From Dechloromonas sp. (GTDB taxonomy: Bacteria; Pseudomonadota; Gammaproteobacteria; Burkholderiales; Rhodocyclaceae), in NCBI GenBank assembly GCA_011391255.1, contig JAABQV010000013.1, forward strand, positions 1-64,000: a DNA stretch of 64,000 nt, in the 5' to 3' direction. A program made the position numbers and the translations under genes. Below, piece by piece: positions 33,518 to 42,484 of the stretch. How positions within the stretch are numbered: the stretch's first letter is position 1; each line of letters begins with the position of its first letter. The notes beneath the pieces are model-generated. The model saw only the letters and a program-made list of their open reading frames with translations, was not told where the DNA came from and did not search any database.

Positions 33518-36409
33518 ATGCCGCTCAATCAACCACTCTCCGCGCTGGAACAGCACGACGAGTTCATTGGCCGCCACATTGGCCCGTGCGCTAGCGAAAT
33601 CGCCGCCATGCTGTCCGCCATCGGCGCCGACAGCCTTGAACAGCTAATCGACCAGACTGTTCCCACCGCCATTCGTCTGCCAGCCGACCTGCCGCTGCCG
33701 GCCCCGCGTCGCGAACATGAAGCGCTGGCTGATCTCAAGGCGATGGCGAGCAAGAATGTCGTCAACAAGTCCTGCATCGGCATGGGCTACTACGACACGC
33801 TGACGCCCAAGGTCATCCTGCGCAATGTCATGGAAAACCCCGGCTGGTATACCGCCTACACGCCCTACCAGGCCGAAATCGCCCAGGGTCGTCTGGAAGC
33901 GCTGATGAATTTCCAGCAGATGGTCATCGACCTCACCGGCCTCCAAATCGCCAACGCCTCGCTGCTCGACGAAGCGACCGCTGCCGCCGAAGCGATGACC
34001 ATGGCGCGCCGCGTTTCCAAGTCGAAATCCAATCGTTTTCTGGTCGATGCCAATTGTTTTCCGCAGACGATTGATGTCGTCAAGACGCGCGCCGGCTATT
34101 TCGGCTTTGAATTGGTGATTGCTTCGGTCGACAGCCAAAATGACGAAGATTTTTTTGGTGCGCTGATTCAATACCCGAACCAAACAGGTGAAATCAGCGA
34201 TCTAACCGCCACCATCGCTAGCCTGAAAACCAAGGGCGCAACCATTGCCATGGCTACCGATCTGATGGCACTGGTCCTGCTCAAATCACCGGGCAGCATG
34301 GGAGCCGACATTGCCCTTGGCTCAAGCCAGCGCTTTGGCATCCCGATGGGTTTTGGTGGCCCGCACGCCGCCTTCTTCGCTACCCGCGAAGCTTTTGTCC
34401 GCTCAATGCCGGGCCGCATCATCGGCGTCTCGAAAGACGCTCGTGGCAACACAGCCTACCGCATGACATTGCAAACACGCGAGCAGCACATCCGCCGCGA
34501 GAAAGCCAACTCCAACATCTGCACCTCGCAGGTTTTGTTGGCCAATATGGCCGGCATGTACGCCGTCTATCATGGCTCGGAAGGCCTACGTACCATTGCC
34601 GGCCGCATCCACCGCCTGACTGCCATCCTCGCTGAAGGCCTCAAGCGGGCTGGCGTCACGCTGCTGACCAAGCAGTTCTACGATACCGTGCATCTCGACC
34701 TCGGCGGTCGTGCCGAAGCGGTTTATATTGACGCGCTGGCCGCTGGCTACAACCTGCGTCGCGTTTCGGCTGGCGTGCTCGGTATTTCCTTCGACGAGAC
34801 GACCACACGCAGCGATGTTGCCACCCTGTTCAAGCTGATCGCTCAGGTCACCCTTGATATGGAAGTCATCGATGCCCAGGTAGCTGCTGCCAACCCGGCC
34901 TTGCCGGCCGAGTTGTTTCGTAGCGACGCCGTCCTTCAGCACCCGGTGTTCAACACGCATCACACCGAGCACGAGATGCTGCGCTACCTCAAGTCGCTAC
35001 AGAACAAGGATCTGGCCCTCGACCATTCGATGATTTCGCTCGGCTCATGCACCATGAAGCTGAACGCGACCAGCGAGATGATCCCGGTCACTTGGCCGGA
35101 ATTTGGCAGCATGCACCCGTTCGCGCCGCGCGATCAGGCAGTCGGCTATCTCGAAATGATCACCAGCCTGACCGAATGGCTGAAGACCGTAACCGGTTTC
35201 GACGCCGTCTGCATGCAACCAAACTCCGGTGCGCAGGGTGAGTACGCTGGGCTGGTCGCGATTGCCCGCTACCATGCCAGCCGGGGCGACAGCCATCGCA
35301 ACATCTGCCTGATCCCGAAGTCGGCGCACGGCACCAACCCGGCCACCGCGCAGATGTGCAACATGAAGGTCGTTGTCGTTGATTGCGACGAAAACGGCAA
35401 TGTTGATGTCGCCGACCTCAAGATCAAAGCGGAGGAACACAAGGATGACCTGGCCTGCCTGATGATCACCTACCCGTCCACCCACGGTGTGTTCGAAGAA
35501 GCGGTGCGCGACATCTGCGCCATCGTTCATGCCAATGGTGGCCAGGTTTATATGGACGGCGCCAACCTCAATGCCCAAGTTGGCCTGACCTCGCCCGGCT
35601 TTATCGGTGCCGACGTCAGCCACATGAACCTGCACAAAACCTTCTCCATCCCGCACGGCGGCGGCGGGCCGGGCATGGGCCCGATCGGCCTCAAGGCACA
35701 TCTGGCGCCGTTCATGGCTGACCATGCTGTACAGCCGACCGGCGATGCCAATCGCGTCAACGCCGGCCAGGGTGCGGTCTCTGCCGCCCCGTTCGGCTCG
35801 GCCTCGATCCTGACCATTTCGTGGATGTACCTCGCCATGCTCGGCGGCAAAGGCGTCAAGATGGCGACGCAAGTTGCCATCTTGAATGCCAACTATGTCG
35901 CTAAAAAACTGACCGCCCACTACCCGGTGCTCTACGTCGGCAAGAACGGCCGCGTGGCACACGAGTGCATCCTCGATATCCGCCCGATCAAAACCGCCAC
36001 CGGCATCGCCGAGATCGACATCGCCAAGCGCCTGATGGACTACGGTTTCCATGCGCCGACGGTTTCCTTCCCGGTCGCCGGCACGATCATGGTCGAGCCG
36101 ACGGAATCCGAGTCGAAGGCCGAACTGGACCGCTTCATCGCCGCGATGATCAGCATTCGCGAGGAAATCCGCCAGATCGAGTACGGCGTTTGGTCAGCCG
36201 ACAACAATCCGCTGAAGAATGCCCCGCACACCCAGGCCGATGTAATTGATGGTGACTGGCAGCATTCATATAACCGTCAGCAGGCCGTCTTCCCGCTGCC
36301 GTGGGTTGCCGCCAACAAGTTCTGGCCGAGCGTCAATCGCATCGACGATGTGTACGGCGACCGCAACCTGAACTGTGCCTGCCCGCCGATGTCTGCCTAC
36401 GAAGATTGA
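33518..36409 (+). CDS. gcvP: Glycine dehydrogenase (decarboxylating), P protein
   Basis: PLP enzyme that decarboxylates glycine and loads the aminomethyl group on GcvH. 963 residues, single-chain form, near the E. coli length. The PLP lysine lies in [18 protein letters not shown]. Other signatures are [31 protein letters not shown] and [11 protein letters not shown]. No L protein (lpd) gene is in the cluster, as is usual. Confidence 0.98.
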   Translation: MPLNQPLSALEQHDEFIGRHIGPCASEIAAMLSAIGADSLEQLIDQTVPTAIRLPADLPLPAPRREHEALADLKAMASKNVVNKSCIGMGYYDTLTPKVILRNVMENPGWYTAYTPYQAEIAQGRLEALMNFQQMVIDLTGLQIANASLLDEATAAAEAMTMARRVSKSKSNRFLVDANCFPQTIDVVKTRAGYFGFELVIASVDSQNDEDFFGALIQYPNQTGEISDLTATIASLKTKGATIAMATDLMALVLLKSPGSMGADIALGSSQRFGIPMGFGGPHAAFFATREAFVRSMPGRIIGVSKDARGNTAYRMTLQTREQHIRREKANSNICTSQVLLANMAGMYAVYHGSEGLRTIAGRIHRLTAILAEGLKRAGVTLLTKQFYDTVHLDLGGRAEAVYIDALAAGYNLRRVSAGVLGISFDETTTRSDVATLFKLIAQVTLDMEVIDAQVAAANPALPAELFRSDAVLQHPVFNTHHTEHEMLRYLKSLQNKDLALDHSMISLGSCTMKLNATSEMIPVTWPEFGSMHPFAPRDQAVGYLEMITSLTEWLKTVTGFDAVCMQPNSGAQGEYAGLVAIARYHASRGDSHRNICLIPKSAHGTNPATAQMCNMKVVVVDCDENGNVDVADLKIKAEEHKDDLACLMITYPSTHGVFEEAVRDICAIVHANGGQVYMDGANLNAQVGLTSPGFIGADVSHMNLHKTFSIPHGGGGPGMGPIGLKAHLAPFMADHAVQPTGDANRVNAGQGAVSAAPFGSASILTISWMYLAMLGGKGVKMATQVAILNANYVAKKLTAHYPVLYVGKNGRVAHECILDIRPIKTATGIAEIDIAKRLMDYGFHAPTVSFPVAGTIMVEPTESESKAELDRFIAAMISIREEIRQIEYGVWSADNNPLKNAPHTQADVIDGDWQHSYNRQQAVFPLPWVAANKFWPSVNRIDDVYGDRNLNCACPPMSAYED

Positions 36410-36417
36410 TAGTCGAT

Positions 36418-36699
36418 CTCTCTGCCATCGCTAAATGGCCCAACGTCCCCGCCTGTTACGACTGGTTGTCGCTTGACCGGCGGGGCGACTGGCGATGGTA
36501 GGGAGAACGGGTGCAGACAGCGGCCTGATTCAAAGAATGCCGGCGATACAACAATGTTGCGGTCAACGAGGAAAACTGGCTAAAAATATTGGTCGGTGAA
36601 AACCTTGCCAAAATCACCTGGCGCGGCCTGCCCCTGCAGGCAATTGCTCAAAACGAGGTTGCCCGCCGCTTCAGCTTCCAGCCACATCCTCAACCTTGA
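36418..36699 (+). pseudogene. Probable remnant of a small conserved gene
   Basis: One frame reads AIAKWPNVPACYDWLSLDRRGDWRW, stop (36499-36501), GERVQTAA, stop, FKECRRYNNVAVNEENWLKI and continues open into the tandem repeat. The first part resembles, from memory, the start of small betaproteobacterial proteins with a KWPNVPxCYGWLxLD motif. Two in-frame stops and the absence of a start point to decay. The exact family is not certain. Confidence 0.35.
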
Positions 36700-36803
36700 T
36701 CTTCAACCCTGATCCTCAACCTTGATCTTCAACCCTGATCTTCAACCCTGATCTTCAACCCTGATCTTCAACCCTGACCTTCAACCCTGACCTTCAACCC
36801 TGA
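36687..36803. repeat. 13-bp minisatellite, nine units
   Basis: Nine head-to-tail copies of TCTTCAACCCTGA with variants TCCTCAACCTTGA and CCTTCAACCCTGA. The last units contain the 3' end and stop codon of the DnaJ-like gene on the minus strand. Confidence 0.95.
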
Positions 36804-37809
36804 CCTCGCGCCACCATTTGGCGACTTCCGGCAAAGCTTCATCGCCATCAAATTCCCTGGCCACCTGCTGCAATAATTTGCGCTGTTTAGCTGTCAGCTT
36901 GGCCGGAAAGACCGGCCGCAAGGTAATCACGAGATCACCAGCCTTGGCTTTGCCACGCCCTGGATAACCTTTTTTTGCCAGACACAACTCGCGTAACTGC
37001 GCCGTTCCCGGTTCGAGTTGAATGGGCGTATTGCCCAGCGGCAAGGGGATTTCAATCTCGCTACCGGCAATCAGCGCAAAGGCATTGACCGGCATATCCA
37101 GATAGACATCACGGCCGCGCAAAACCAATACCGGGTGCGTGTGAATAACGATAGTCAGGAACAGGTCTCCGGCCTTGACGTGCTTGCTGCCGGGCTGGCC
37201 CTGCCCGCCCAGACGCAAGTCATCGCCGGGCAACATGCCCGGCGGCACCTTGATTTTCAGGCTGACATCGGCAAACTCGCGACCACTACCGCCGCAATCC
37301 GGACAAATACGCTCGCTGAAGAAACCGCGCCCGGTGCACTCGGAACAACTGACCAACCCGTGTTTTTTGTCACGGATTCGCCCGCTACCATGGCACGCCT
37401 CGCAGAAACGCGTCCGGGTGATGCCATGCTCGCCGCTGCCAGCGCAGGTCGGGCAATCCTTGCCGCGCGAATAATGCACAGTTTTGTGGCAGCCGGACCA
37501 GGCATCAGCGAGTGAAATTTCAAGAACCAGACGAATATCGCCAGCCCGTTCCGGCCCGGCGCTTTCCGCTGCCTCGGGAGGATAGTCGTCAGGATCGGGA
37601 GGTGAGTAGTCGTCGCCGTCAGAGAATTCCTCCTCCGGCTCCAACAATGCCTCGTAAGCAGCGCGAATCTCGGTGAAACGCGCCGTCGCCTGCGGATCAT
37701 CATTGCGATCCGGATGCCAGGCCATGGCTAGACGACGGAAAACGCGCTTCAGCTCGGCGCGGGAAACATCCCGATCAACGCCGAGCGTCAGGTAAGGGTC
37801 TGCCTTCAA
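36781..37809 (-). CDS. DnaJ-like co-chaperone without a G/F region
   Basis: 342 residues. The N-terminal J domain has the HPD motif (WHPDRNDDPQATARF). The usual Gly/Phe-rich linker is replaced by an acidic, proline-rich one (EEEFSDGDDYSPPDPDDYPP). A full zinc-finger domain has four CxxCxGxG-type repeats (CPTCAGSG, CEACHGSG, CSECTGRG, CPDCGGSG), followed by the substrate-binding C-terminal domains. It is a paralogue-type DnaJ; no dnaK or grpE is nearby. The last residues VRVEGQG are encoded in the 13-bp minisatellite. It lies three bases downstream of the fumarase stop. Confidence 0.88.
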   Translation of the reverse strand: MKADPYLTLGVDRDVSRAELKRVFRRLAMAWHPDRNDDPQATARFTEIRAAYEALLEPEEEFSDGDDYSPPDPDDYPPEAAESAGPERAGDIRLVLEISLADAWSGCHKTVHYSRGKDCPTCAGSGEHGITRTRFCEACHGSGRIRDKKHGLVSCSECTGRGFFSERICPDCGGSGREFADVSLKIKVPPGMLPGDDLRLGGQGQPGSKHVKAGDLFLTIVIHTHPVLVLRGRDVYLDMPVNAFALIAGSEIEIPLPLGNTPIQLEPGTAQLRELCLAKKGYPGRGKAKAGDLVITLRPVFPAKLTAKQRKLLQQVAREFDGDEALPEVAKWWREVRVEGQG

Positions 37810-37812
37810 CGA

Positions 37813-39345
37813 TTACGACTTGTGCGGCATCTGGCTGATCTTGATCTTCCATTCCTGCGGGCCGGTGTCATGCACACTGGTTCCGGAAGAATCAACCGCC
37901 ACCGTCACCGGCATGTTCTCGACATCGAATTCGTAGATCGCTTCCATGCCGAGATCGGCGAAGCCGACCACCTTGGCTGACTTGATCGCCTTGGCGACGA
38001 GATAAGCAGCGCCGCCCACAGCCATAAGATAAGCCGACTTGTTGTCCTTGATCGCCTCGATGGCAACCGGACCGCGCTCGGACTTGCCGATCATCGAGAT
38101 CAAGCCGGTCTGTTCGAGCATCATGCGGGTGAACTTGTCCATCCGGGTGCCCGTCGTCGGGCCAGCCGGACCAACCACTTCGTCACGCACCGGATCAACC
38201 GGGCCGACGTAATAAATCACGCGATTAGTGAAGTCGACCGGCAGGTTCTCGCCTTTGGCCAGCATGTCGGCGATACGCTTGTGGGCGGCATCGCGGCCAG
38301 TCAGCATCTTGCCGTTGAGGAGCAACTTCTGGCCCGGTTTCCAAGAAGCGACTTCGGCCTTGGTTAGCGTATTGAGATTGACTTGGGTCGCTGACTTGAG
38401 ATCCGGCGTCCAGGTGACGGCTGGCCAGTCAGAAAGCTTCGGCACTTCCAGTTTGGCCGGGCCGGAGCCGTCGAGATGGAAGTGGCAGTGACGGGTGGCA
38501 GCGCAGTTCGGCACCAACGCGACCGGCAGGTTGGCAGCGTGGCAGGGGTAATCGAGCACCTTAACGTCGAGCACCGTGGTCAGGCCGCCGAGGCCCTGAG
38601 CGCCGACGCCCAGCGCGTTGATCTTTTCCATCAGTTCGAGGCGCAACTCTTCCGGACGGGTCAGCTTGGCACCAGTGGCGGCCTTAGCTTTCAATTCGTG
38701 AATATCGACCGGCGCCATGATCGATTCCTTGGCCAGCAACATCGCCTTTTCCGGCGTGCCACCGATACCGATTCCGATGATGCCCGGCGGGCACCAGCCG
38801 GCACCCATTTCCGGAATTTTATGCAGCACCCAGTCGACGAGGTCGTCGGACGGGTTGAGCATGGCGAACTTGGCCTTGGCTTCCGAACCGCCGCCTTTGG
38901 CCGCGCAGATCACGTCAACGTGGTGGCCGGGGACGATTTCGAAATGGACAACCGCCGGGGTGTTGTCTTTGGTGTTCTTGCGGGCACCGGCCGGGTCGGC
39001 CAGCACCGAGGCGCGCAGCGGATTGTCCGGATTGCCGTAGGCGCGACGGACGCCTTCGTCGATCATCTGCTGGATGCTCATCGTCGCATCCGGCCAGGTG
39101 ACCTGCATGCCGACCTTGATGAAAACCATGCCGATACCGGTGTCCTGACAGATCGGGCGATGACCTTCGGCGGACATCCGCGAGTTGGTCAGGATCTGGG
39201 CAATGGCATCCTTGGCGGCGGGAGACTCCTCGCGGTCATAGGCTTCGCCGAGCGCCTTGATGTAATCGAGCGGATGGTAATAGCTAATGTACTGAAAAGC
39301 GTCAGCGATGGACTGGATCAGGTCTTCCTGTTTAATGGCTGTCAT
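37813..39345 (-). CDS. Fumarate hydratase, class I (iron-sulfur)
   Basis: Interconverts fumarate and malate in the TCA cycle. 510 residues, with class I signatures and likely 4Fe-4S cysteines in GHRPICQDTGIG and VPNCAATRHCHF. Also GWCPPGIIGIGIGGTPEKAM and the C-terminal beta-type domain (VIYYVGPVDPVRDEVVGPAGPTTGTRMD). It could be called fumA or fumB; there is no basis here to choose. Overlaps the upstream YqhA-family gene by 14 bases. Confidence 0.95.
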   Translation of the reverse strand: MTAIKQEDLIQSIADAFQYISYYHPLDYIKALGEAYDREESPAAKDAIAQILTNSRMSAEGHRPICQDTGIGMVFIKVGMQVTWPDATMSIQQMIDEGVRRAYGNPDNPLRASVLADPAGARKNTKDNTPAVVHFEIVPGHHVDVICAAKGGGSEAKAKFAMLNPSDDLVDWVLHKIPEMGAGWCPPGIIGIGIGGTPEKAMLLAKESIMAPVDIHELKAKAATGAKLTRPEELRLELMEKINALGVGAQGLGGLTTVLDVKVLDYPCHAANLPVALVPNCAATRHCHFHLDGSGPAKLEVPKLSDWPAVTWTPDLKSATQVNLNTLTKAEVASWKPGQKLLLNGKMLTGRDAAHKRIADMLAKGENLPVDFTNRVIYYVGPVDPVRDEVVGPAGPTTGTRMDKFTRMMLEQTGLISMIGKSERGPVAIEAIKDNKSAYLMAVGGAAYLVAKAIKSAKVVGFADLGMEAIYEFDVENMPVTVAVDSSGTSVHDTGPQEWKIKISQMPHKS

Positions 39346-39901
39346 GCGTGGGCTCCGTTGTTTTTAGTGGCTTTTTGTGATGCTGCAGTGCAAGCGTCTG
39401 AGTCATGGTCTTGTCGACAATGGCCATAATCAGCGCGGAAAAAACAAAAACGACATGGATCACAACCTGCCAAAGCAAAGTGTGCTCGGACAGGTTAGGG
39501 GCATTAATAAAACTTTTCAGCAGGTGAATTGAAGAGATACCGATAATGGCGGTCGCCAGCTTAATCTTGAGCACGCCGGCATTGACGTGCGACAGCCACT
39601 CAGGCTGATCCGGATGGTTTTCCAGGTCAAGCCGGGAGACAAAGGTTTCGTAGCCACCGACGATCACCATAATCAACAAATTGGCGATCATCACGACGTC
39701 GATCAAGCCAAGTACCACCAGCATGACTTCGACTTCGCTGAAATTATTGCCGGTAAACGCACCATGAACGAGATGACTCAGTTCGACCATGAACAACCAG
39801 CAGTAGATAACCTGAGCAACGATCAGACCCAAGTACAGCGGTGCCTGAACCCAGCGGCTGGCAAAAATTAGAGTTTCTAGCGATTTAACGGGTGAGTTCA
39901 T
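39332..39901 (-). CDS. YqhA family (UPF0114) membrane protein
   Basis: 189 residues with four predicted transmembrane helices (LYLGLIVAQVIYCWLFMVEL, VEVMLVVLGLIDVVMIANLLIM, LATAIIGISSIHLL, VVIHVVFVFSALIMAI) and the family block GGYETFVSRLDLENHPDQPEWL. Function unknown. It is upstream of and overlapping the fumarase gene, so probably co-transcribed. Confidence 0.9.
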   Translation of the reverse strand: MNSPVKSLETLIFASRWVQAPLYLGLIVAQVIYCWLFMVELSHLVHGAFTGNNFSEVEVMLVVLGLIDVVMIANLLIMVIVGGYETFVSRLDLENHPDQPEWLSHVNAGVLKIKLATAIIGISSIHLLKSFINAPNLSEHTLLWQVVIHVVFVFSALIMAIVDKTMTQTLALQHHKKPLKTTEPTHDSH

Positions 39902-39950
39902 CTTGAGTTCGTAAATTTTTTTAGGAATTCAATTTTATCACGCTCAAACC

Positions 39951-39988
39951 AACTCCTTGGAGTTAGCCCGTTATTGCTGCAGTGCAGC
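39951..39988. promoter_or_regulatory. Two short palindromes upstream of acs
   Basis: AACTCC-TT-GGAGTT (39951-39964) and GCTGCA-G-TGCAGC (39976-39988) lie in the 255-base gap between the divergent yqhA-type gene and acs. They are candidate operators; no regulator can be assigned. Confidence 0.35.
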
Positions 39989-40041
39989 GTGATTTCGTAA
40001 GCGGTTTGTAAGATTATTAACGTTTAATGCCGCCTCAATGC

Positions 40042-40057
40042 TGGCACGGCGCGTGAA
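40042..40057 (+). promoter_or_regulatory. Weak sigma-54-like site upstream of acs
   Basis: TGGCACGGCGCGTGAA keeps the -24 half (TGGCACG) but the -12 half is GTGA rather than TTGC. The position, about 100 bases before the acs start, is plausible. Offered only as a possibility. Confidence 0.2.
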
Positions 40058-40156
40058 TCATGCTCCAGCTTGTGCGGCTTTAAATTGCCTTGGGCATTCC
40101 CAGGGTTCCATCGGTTGTTTCAACATAAATTGCGAAGTACTGCAGAGGAGAAGAAT

Positions 40157-42118
40157 ATGTCGAATGAGTCCGTGCAAATGATTTACCCGTCAGAAGAAAT
40201 GGTCAAGAATGCTGCGGTTTCCGGGATGGATGCCTACCGTGCGCTGTGCGCAGAAGCAGATGCTGATTATCCAGAATTCTGGGCCAAGCGCGCCCGTGAA
40301 ATGATCACGTGGAAGCAACCGTTTACCCAGTCGCTTGATGAATCCAACGCTCCGTTTTTCAAATGGTTTGCCGACGGCAAGCTTAACGTTTCCTACAACT
40401 GTCTTGACCGTCATGTCGAAGCCGGTAAGGGCGACAAGGTTGCCCTGATTTTCGAAGCCGACAATGGCGAAGCGACCAAAGTCACCTACAAGGAACTGCT
40501 CTCCAAGGTTTGCAAGTTCGCCAATGCCCTGCGCGGCATGGGTGTCAAGAAGGGTGACCGCGTCGTTATTTATATGCCGATGACCGTTGAAGGCGTCTGT
40601 GCCATGCAGGCCTGTGCCCGCCTCGGCGCCATCCACTCCATCGTTTTCGGCGGTTTCTCTGCCCAGTCCCTGCGCGATCGTATCAACGACGCCGGCGCTG
40701 TCGCACTGATCACCTCCGACGGCCAGTTCCGCGGTGGCAAGACCATCCCGCTCAAGCCTATCGCTGACGAAGCCTTCGCCATGGGCGGTTGCGAGTCGAT
40801 CAAAAACGTGCTCGTTCTCAAGCGCACCGGTTCTGAAGTCAACATGGTTGCCGGTCGTGACACCTGGTTGCACGACGCCGTCGCCAACCAGTCCGATGTT
40901 TGCGAACCGGAATGGGTTGAAGCAGAACATCCTTTGTTCCTGCTCTATACGTCGGGCTCTACCGGCAAGCCGAAGGGTGTTCAGCACTCGACTGGCGGCT
41001 ACCTGCTGCACGCCATCATGACCATGAAGTGGACCTTTGACATCAAGGATTCCGATGTCTTCTGGTGTACGGCTGACATCGGCTGGGTTACTGGCCACAC
41101 TTACATCACCTACGGCCCACTCGCTTGCGGTGCAACTGAAATCGTCTTTGAAGGCGTCCCGACCTATCCGGATGCCGGCCGTTTCTGGAAGGTAATTCAG
41201 GAACACAAGGCGACAGTTTTCTACACCGCACCGACCGCCATTCGCTCGCTGATCAAGGCTTGCGACAGCAAACCTGAGGTCCATCCGAAAGCTTACGATC
41301 TGTCCTCCCTGCGCATCCTCGGTTCGGTCGGCGAGCCAATCAATCCGGCTGCCTGGACGTGGTATTACGAGAATGTTGGCGGCAGCCGTTGCCCGATCGT
41401 CGATACCTTCTGGCAGACCGAAACCGGTGGTCACATGATTACCCCGCTGCCGGGCGCAACCCCGCTGGTTCCGGGTTCCTGCACCCTGCCGTTCCCGGGT
41501 ATCCAGTTCGCCGTGGTCGATGAGACCGGTGCTGATCTGCCGTGGGGCCAGGGCGGTATCCTGGTTTGCAAGAAGCCATGGCCGTCAATGATTCGCACGA
41601 TCTGGAACGACGACGAGCGTTACGTCAAGTCTTACTACCCGGCTGACTTCCAGGGCAAGTACTACCTGGCTGGCGACGGCGCCATCCGCGACAAGGACAC
41701 CGGCTACTTCACCATCACCGGTCGTATCGATGACGTGCTGAACGTTTCCGGTCACCGTATGGGTACGATGGAAATCGAATCCGCACTAGTTTCCAACCCG
41801 ATGGTTGCCGAGGCTGCCGTTGTTGGCCGTCCGGATGATCTGACCGGTGAAGCCATTGTCGCCTTCGTTGTGCTCAAGGGCGCTCGCCCGACCGGTGACG
41901 ACGCCAAGCGCATCATCAAGGAACTGTCCGACTGGGTTGGCAAGGAAATTGGTCCGATCGCCAAGCCGAAGGACATTCGTTTTGGTGACAACCTGCCGAA
42001 GACCCGTTCCGGCAAGATCATGCGTCGTCTGTTGCGTGGTCTGGCCAAGGGCGAGGAGCTGACGCAAGACACCTCGACGCTGGAAAACCCGGCTATCCTG
42101 GAACAGCTCAAGGGCTAA
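40157..42118 (+). CDS. acs: Acetyl-CoA synthetase (AMP-forming)
   Basis: Activates acetate to acetyl-CoA through acetyl-AMP. 653 residues from ATG 40157, preceded by GAGGAG; an in-frame start at 40070 is rejected. Core motifs: [55 protein letters not shown], and the C-terminal [12 protein letters not shown] whose Lys is the acetylation site in the family. The next genes on the strand form a CrbS/CrbR-type sensor system and an acetate-type symporter, fitting an acetate switch. Confidence 0.97.
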   Translation: MSNESVQMIYPSEEMVKNAAVSGMDAYRALCAEADADYPEFWAKRAREMITWKQPFTQSLDESNAPFFKWFADGKLNVSYNCLDRHVEAGKGDKVALIFEADNGEATKVTYKELLSKVCKFANALRGMGVKKGDRVVIYMPMTVEGVCAMQACARLGAIHSIVFGGFSAQSLRDRINDAGAVALITSDGQFRGGKTIPLKPIADEAFAMGGCESIKNVLVLKRTGSEVNMVAGRDTWLHDAVANQSDVCEPEWVEAEHPLFLLYTSGSTGKPKGVQHSTGGYLLHAIMTMKWTFDIKDSDVFWCTADIGWVTGHTYITYGPLACGATEIVFEGVPTYPDAGRFWKVIQEHKATVFYTAPTAIRSLIKACDSKPEVHPKAYDLSSLRILGSVGEPINPAAWTWYYENVGGSRCPIVDTFWQTETGGHMITPLPGATPLVPGSCTLPFPGIQFAVVDETGADLPWGQGGILVCKKPWPSMIRTIWNDDERYVKSYYPADFQGKYYLAGDGAIRDKDTGYFTITGRIDDVLNVSGHRMGTMEIESALVSNPMVAEAAVVGRPDDLTGEAIVAFVVLKGARPTGDDAKRIIKELSDWVGKEIGPIAKPKDIRFGDNLPKTRSGKIMRRLLRGLAKGEELTQDTSTLENPAILEQLKG

Positions 42119-42239
42119 TCCGGAGCATGGCTAAAGGGGCGGTGCGCTTGCCATGCCGCCCCTGCTAAAGAATGGCAAGGAGGAGAGAATGGTTACCTTA
42201 CCGGTGACCTCCAATGTAAGTCTCAAAGACTGCATGCCA

Positions 42240-42268
42240 ACGGCCGGCACGCTTAGCGTGTTGGCCGT
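42240..42268 (+). terminator. Hairpin downstream of acs
   Basis: ACGGCCGGCACGC pairs with GCGTGTTGGCCGT across a TTA loop (13 bp with G-U pairs), then TTCATTT. A second hairpin (GGGGCGG/CCGCCCC) lies at 42136-42162. Together they should end or protect the acs transcript. Confidence 0.55.
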
Positions 42269-42289
42269 TTCATTTGGTGATGCCGACAC

Positions 42290-42484
42290 ATGAAACAAGC
42301 TAGCCCGACCCGGCAACGGCTAACTGCGCTGAGCTTGATTGGCGCCCCACTGCTGACTTATCCAATGCTCAACCTGCCAAGCGGCGATCTGGCCGGTATT
42401 CCGGCACAGTTTTTTTATCTTTTTGGTATTTGGGCGGGACTGATTGCACTAGCCGCCTGGGTTGCCGAGCATAAGGGCAAATAG
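42290..42484 (+). CDS. Small two-helix membrane protein next to sensor kinase
   Basis: 64 residues with two hydrophobic segments (LTALSLIGAPLLTYPMLNL and FFYLFGIWAGLIALAAWVA). Its stop codon directly abuts the GTG start of the sensor kinase, so translation is coupled. I know it only as a small protein often found beside symporter-type kinases; an accessory subunit is a guess. Confidence 0.7.
   Translation: MKQASPTRQRLTALSLIGAPLLTYPMLNLPSGDLAGIPAQFFYLFGIWAGLIALAAWVAEHKGK

Noticed and set aside
35045-36052. 335-codon minus-strand open frame
   Set aside because: Antisense shadow of gcvP.
36687-36803. CRISPR array
   Set aside because: Units are contiguous 13-mers without spacers; it is a minisatellite.
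40042-40057. Confident sigma-54 promoter for acs
   Set aside because: The -12 element lacks the GC pair, so it is kept only as a weak feature.
40190-41434. 414-codon minus-strand open frame
   Set aside because: Antisense shadow of acs, arising from codon bias.
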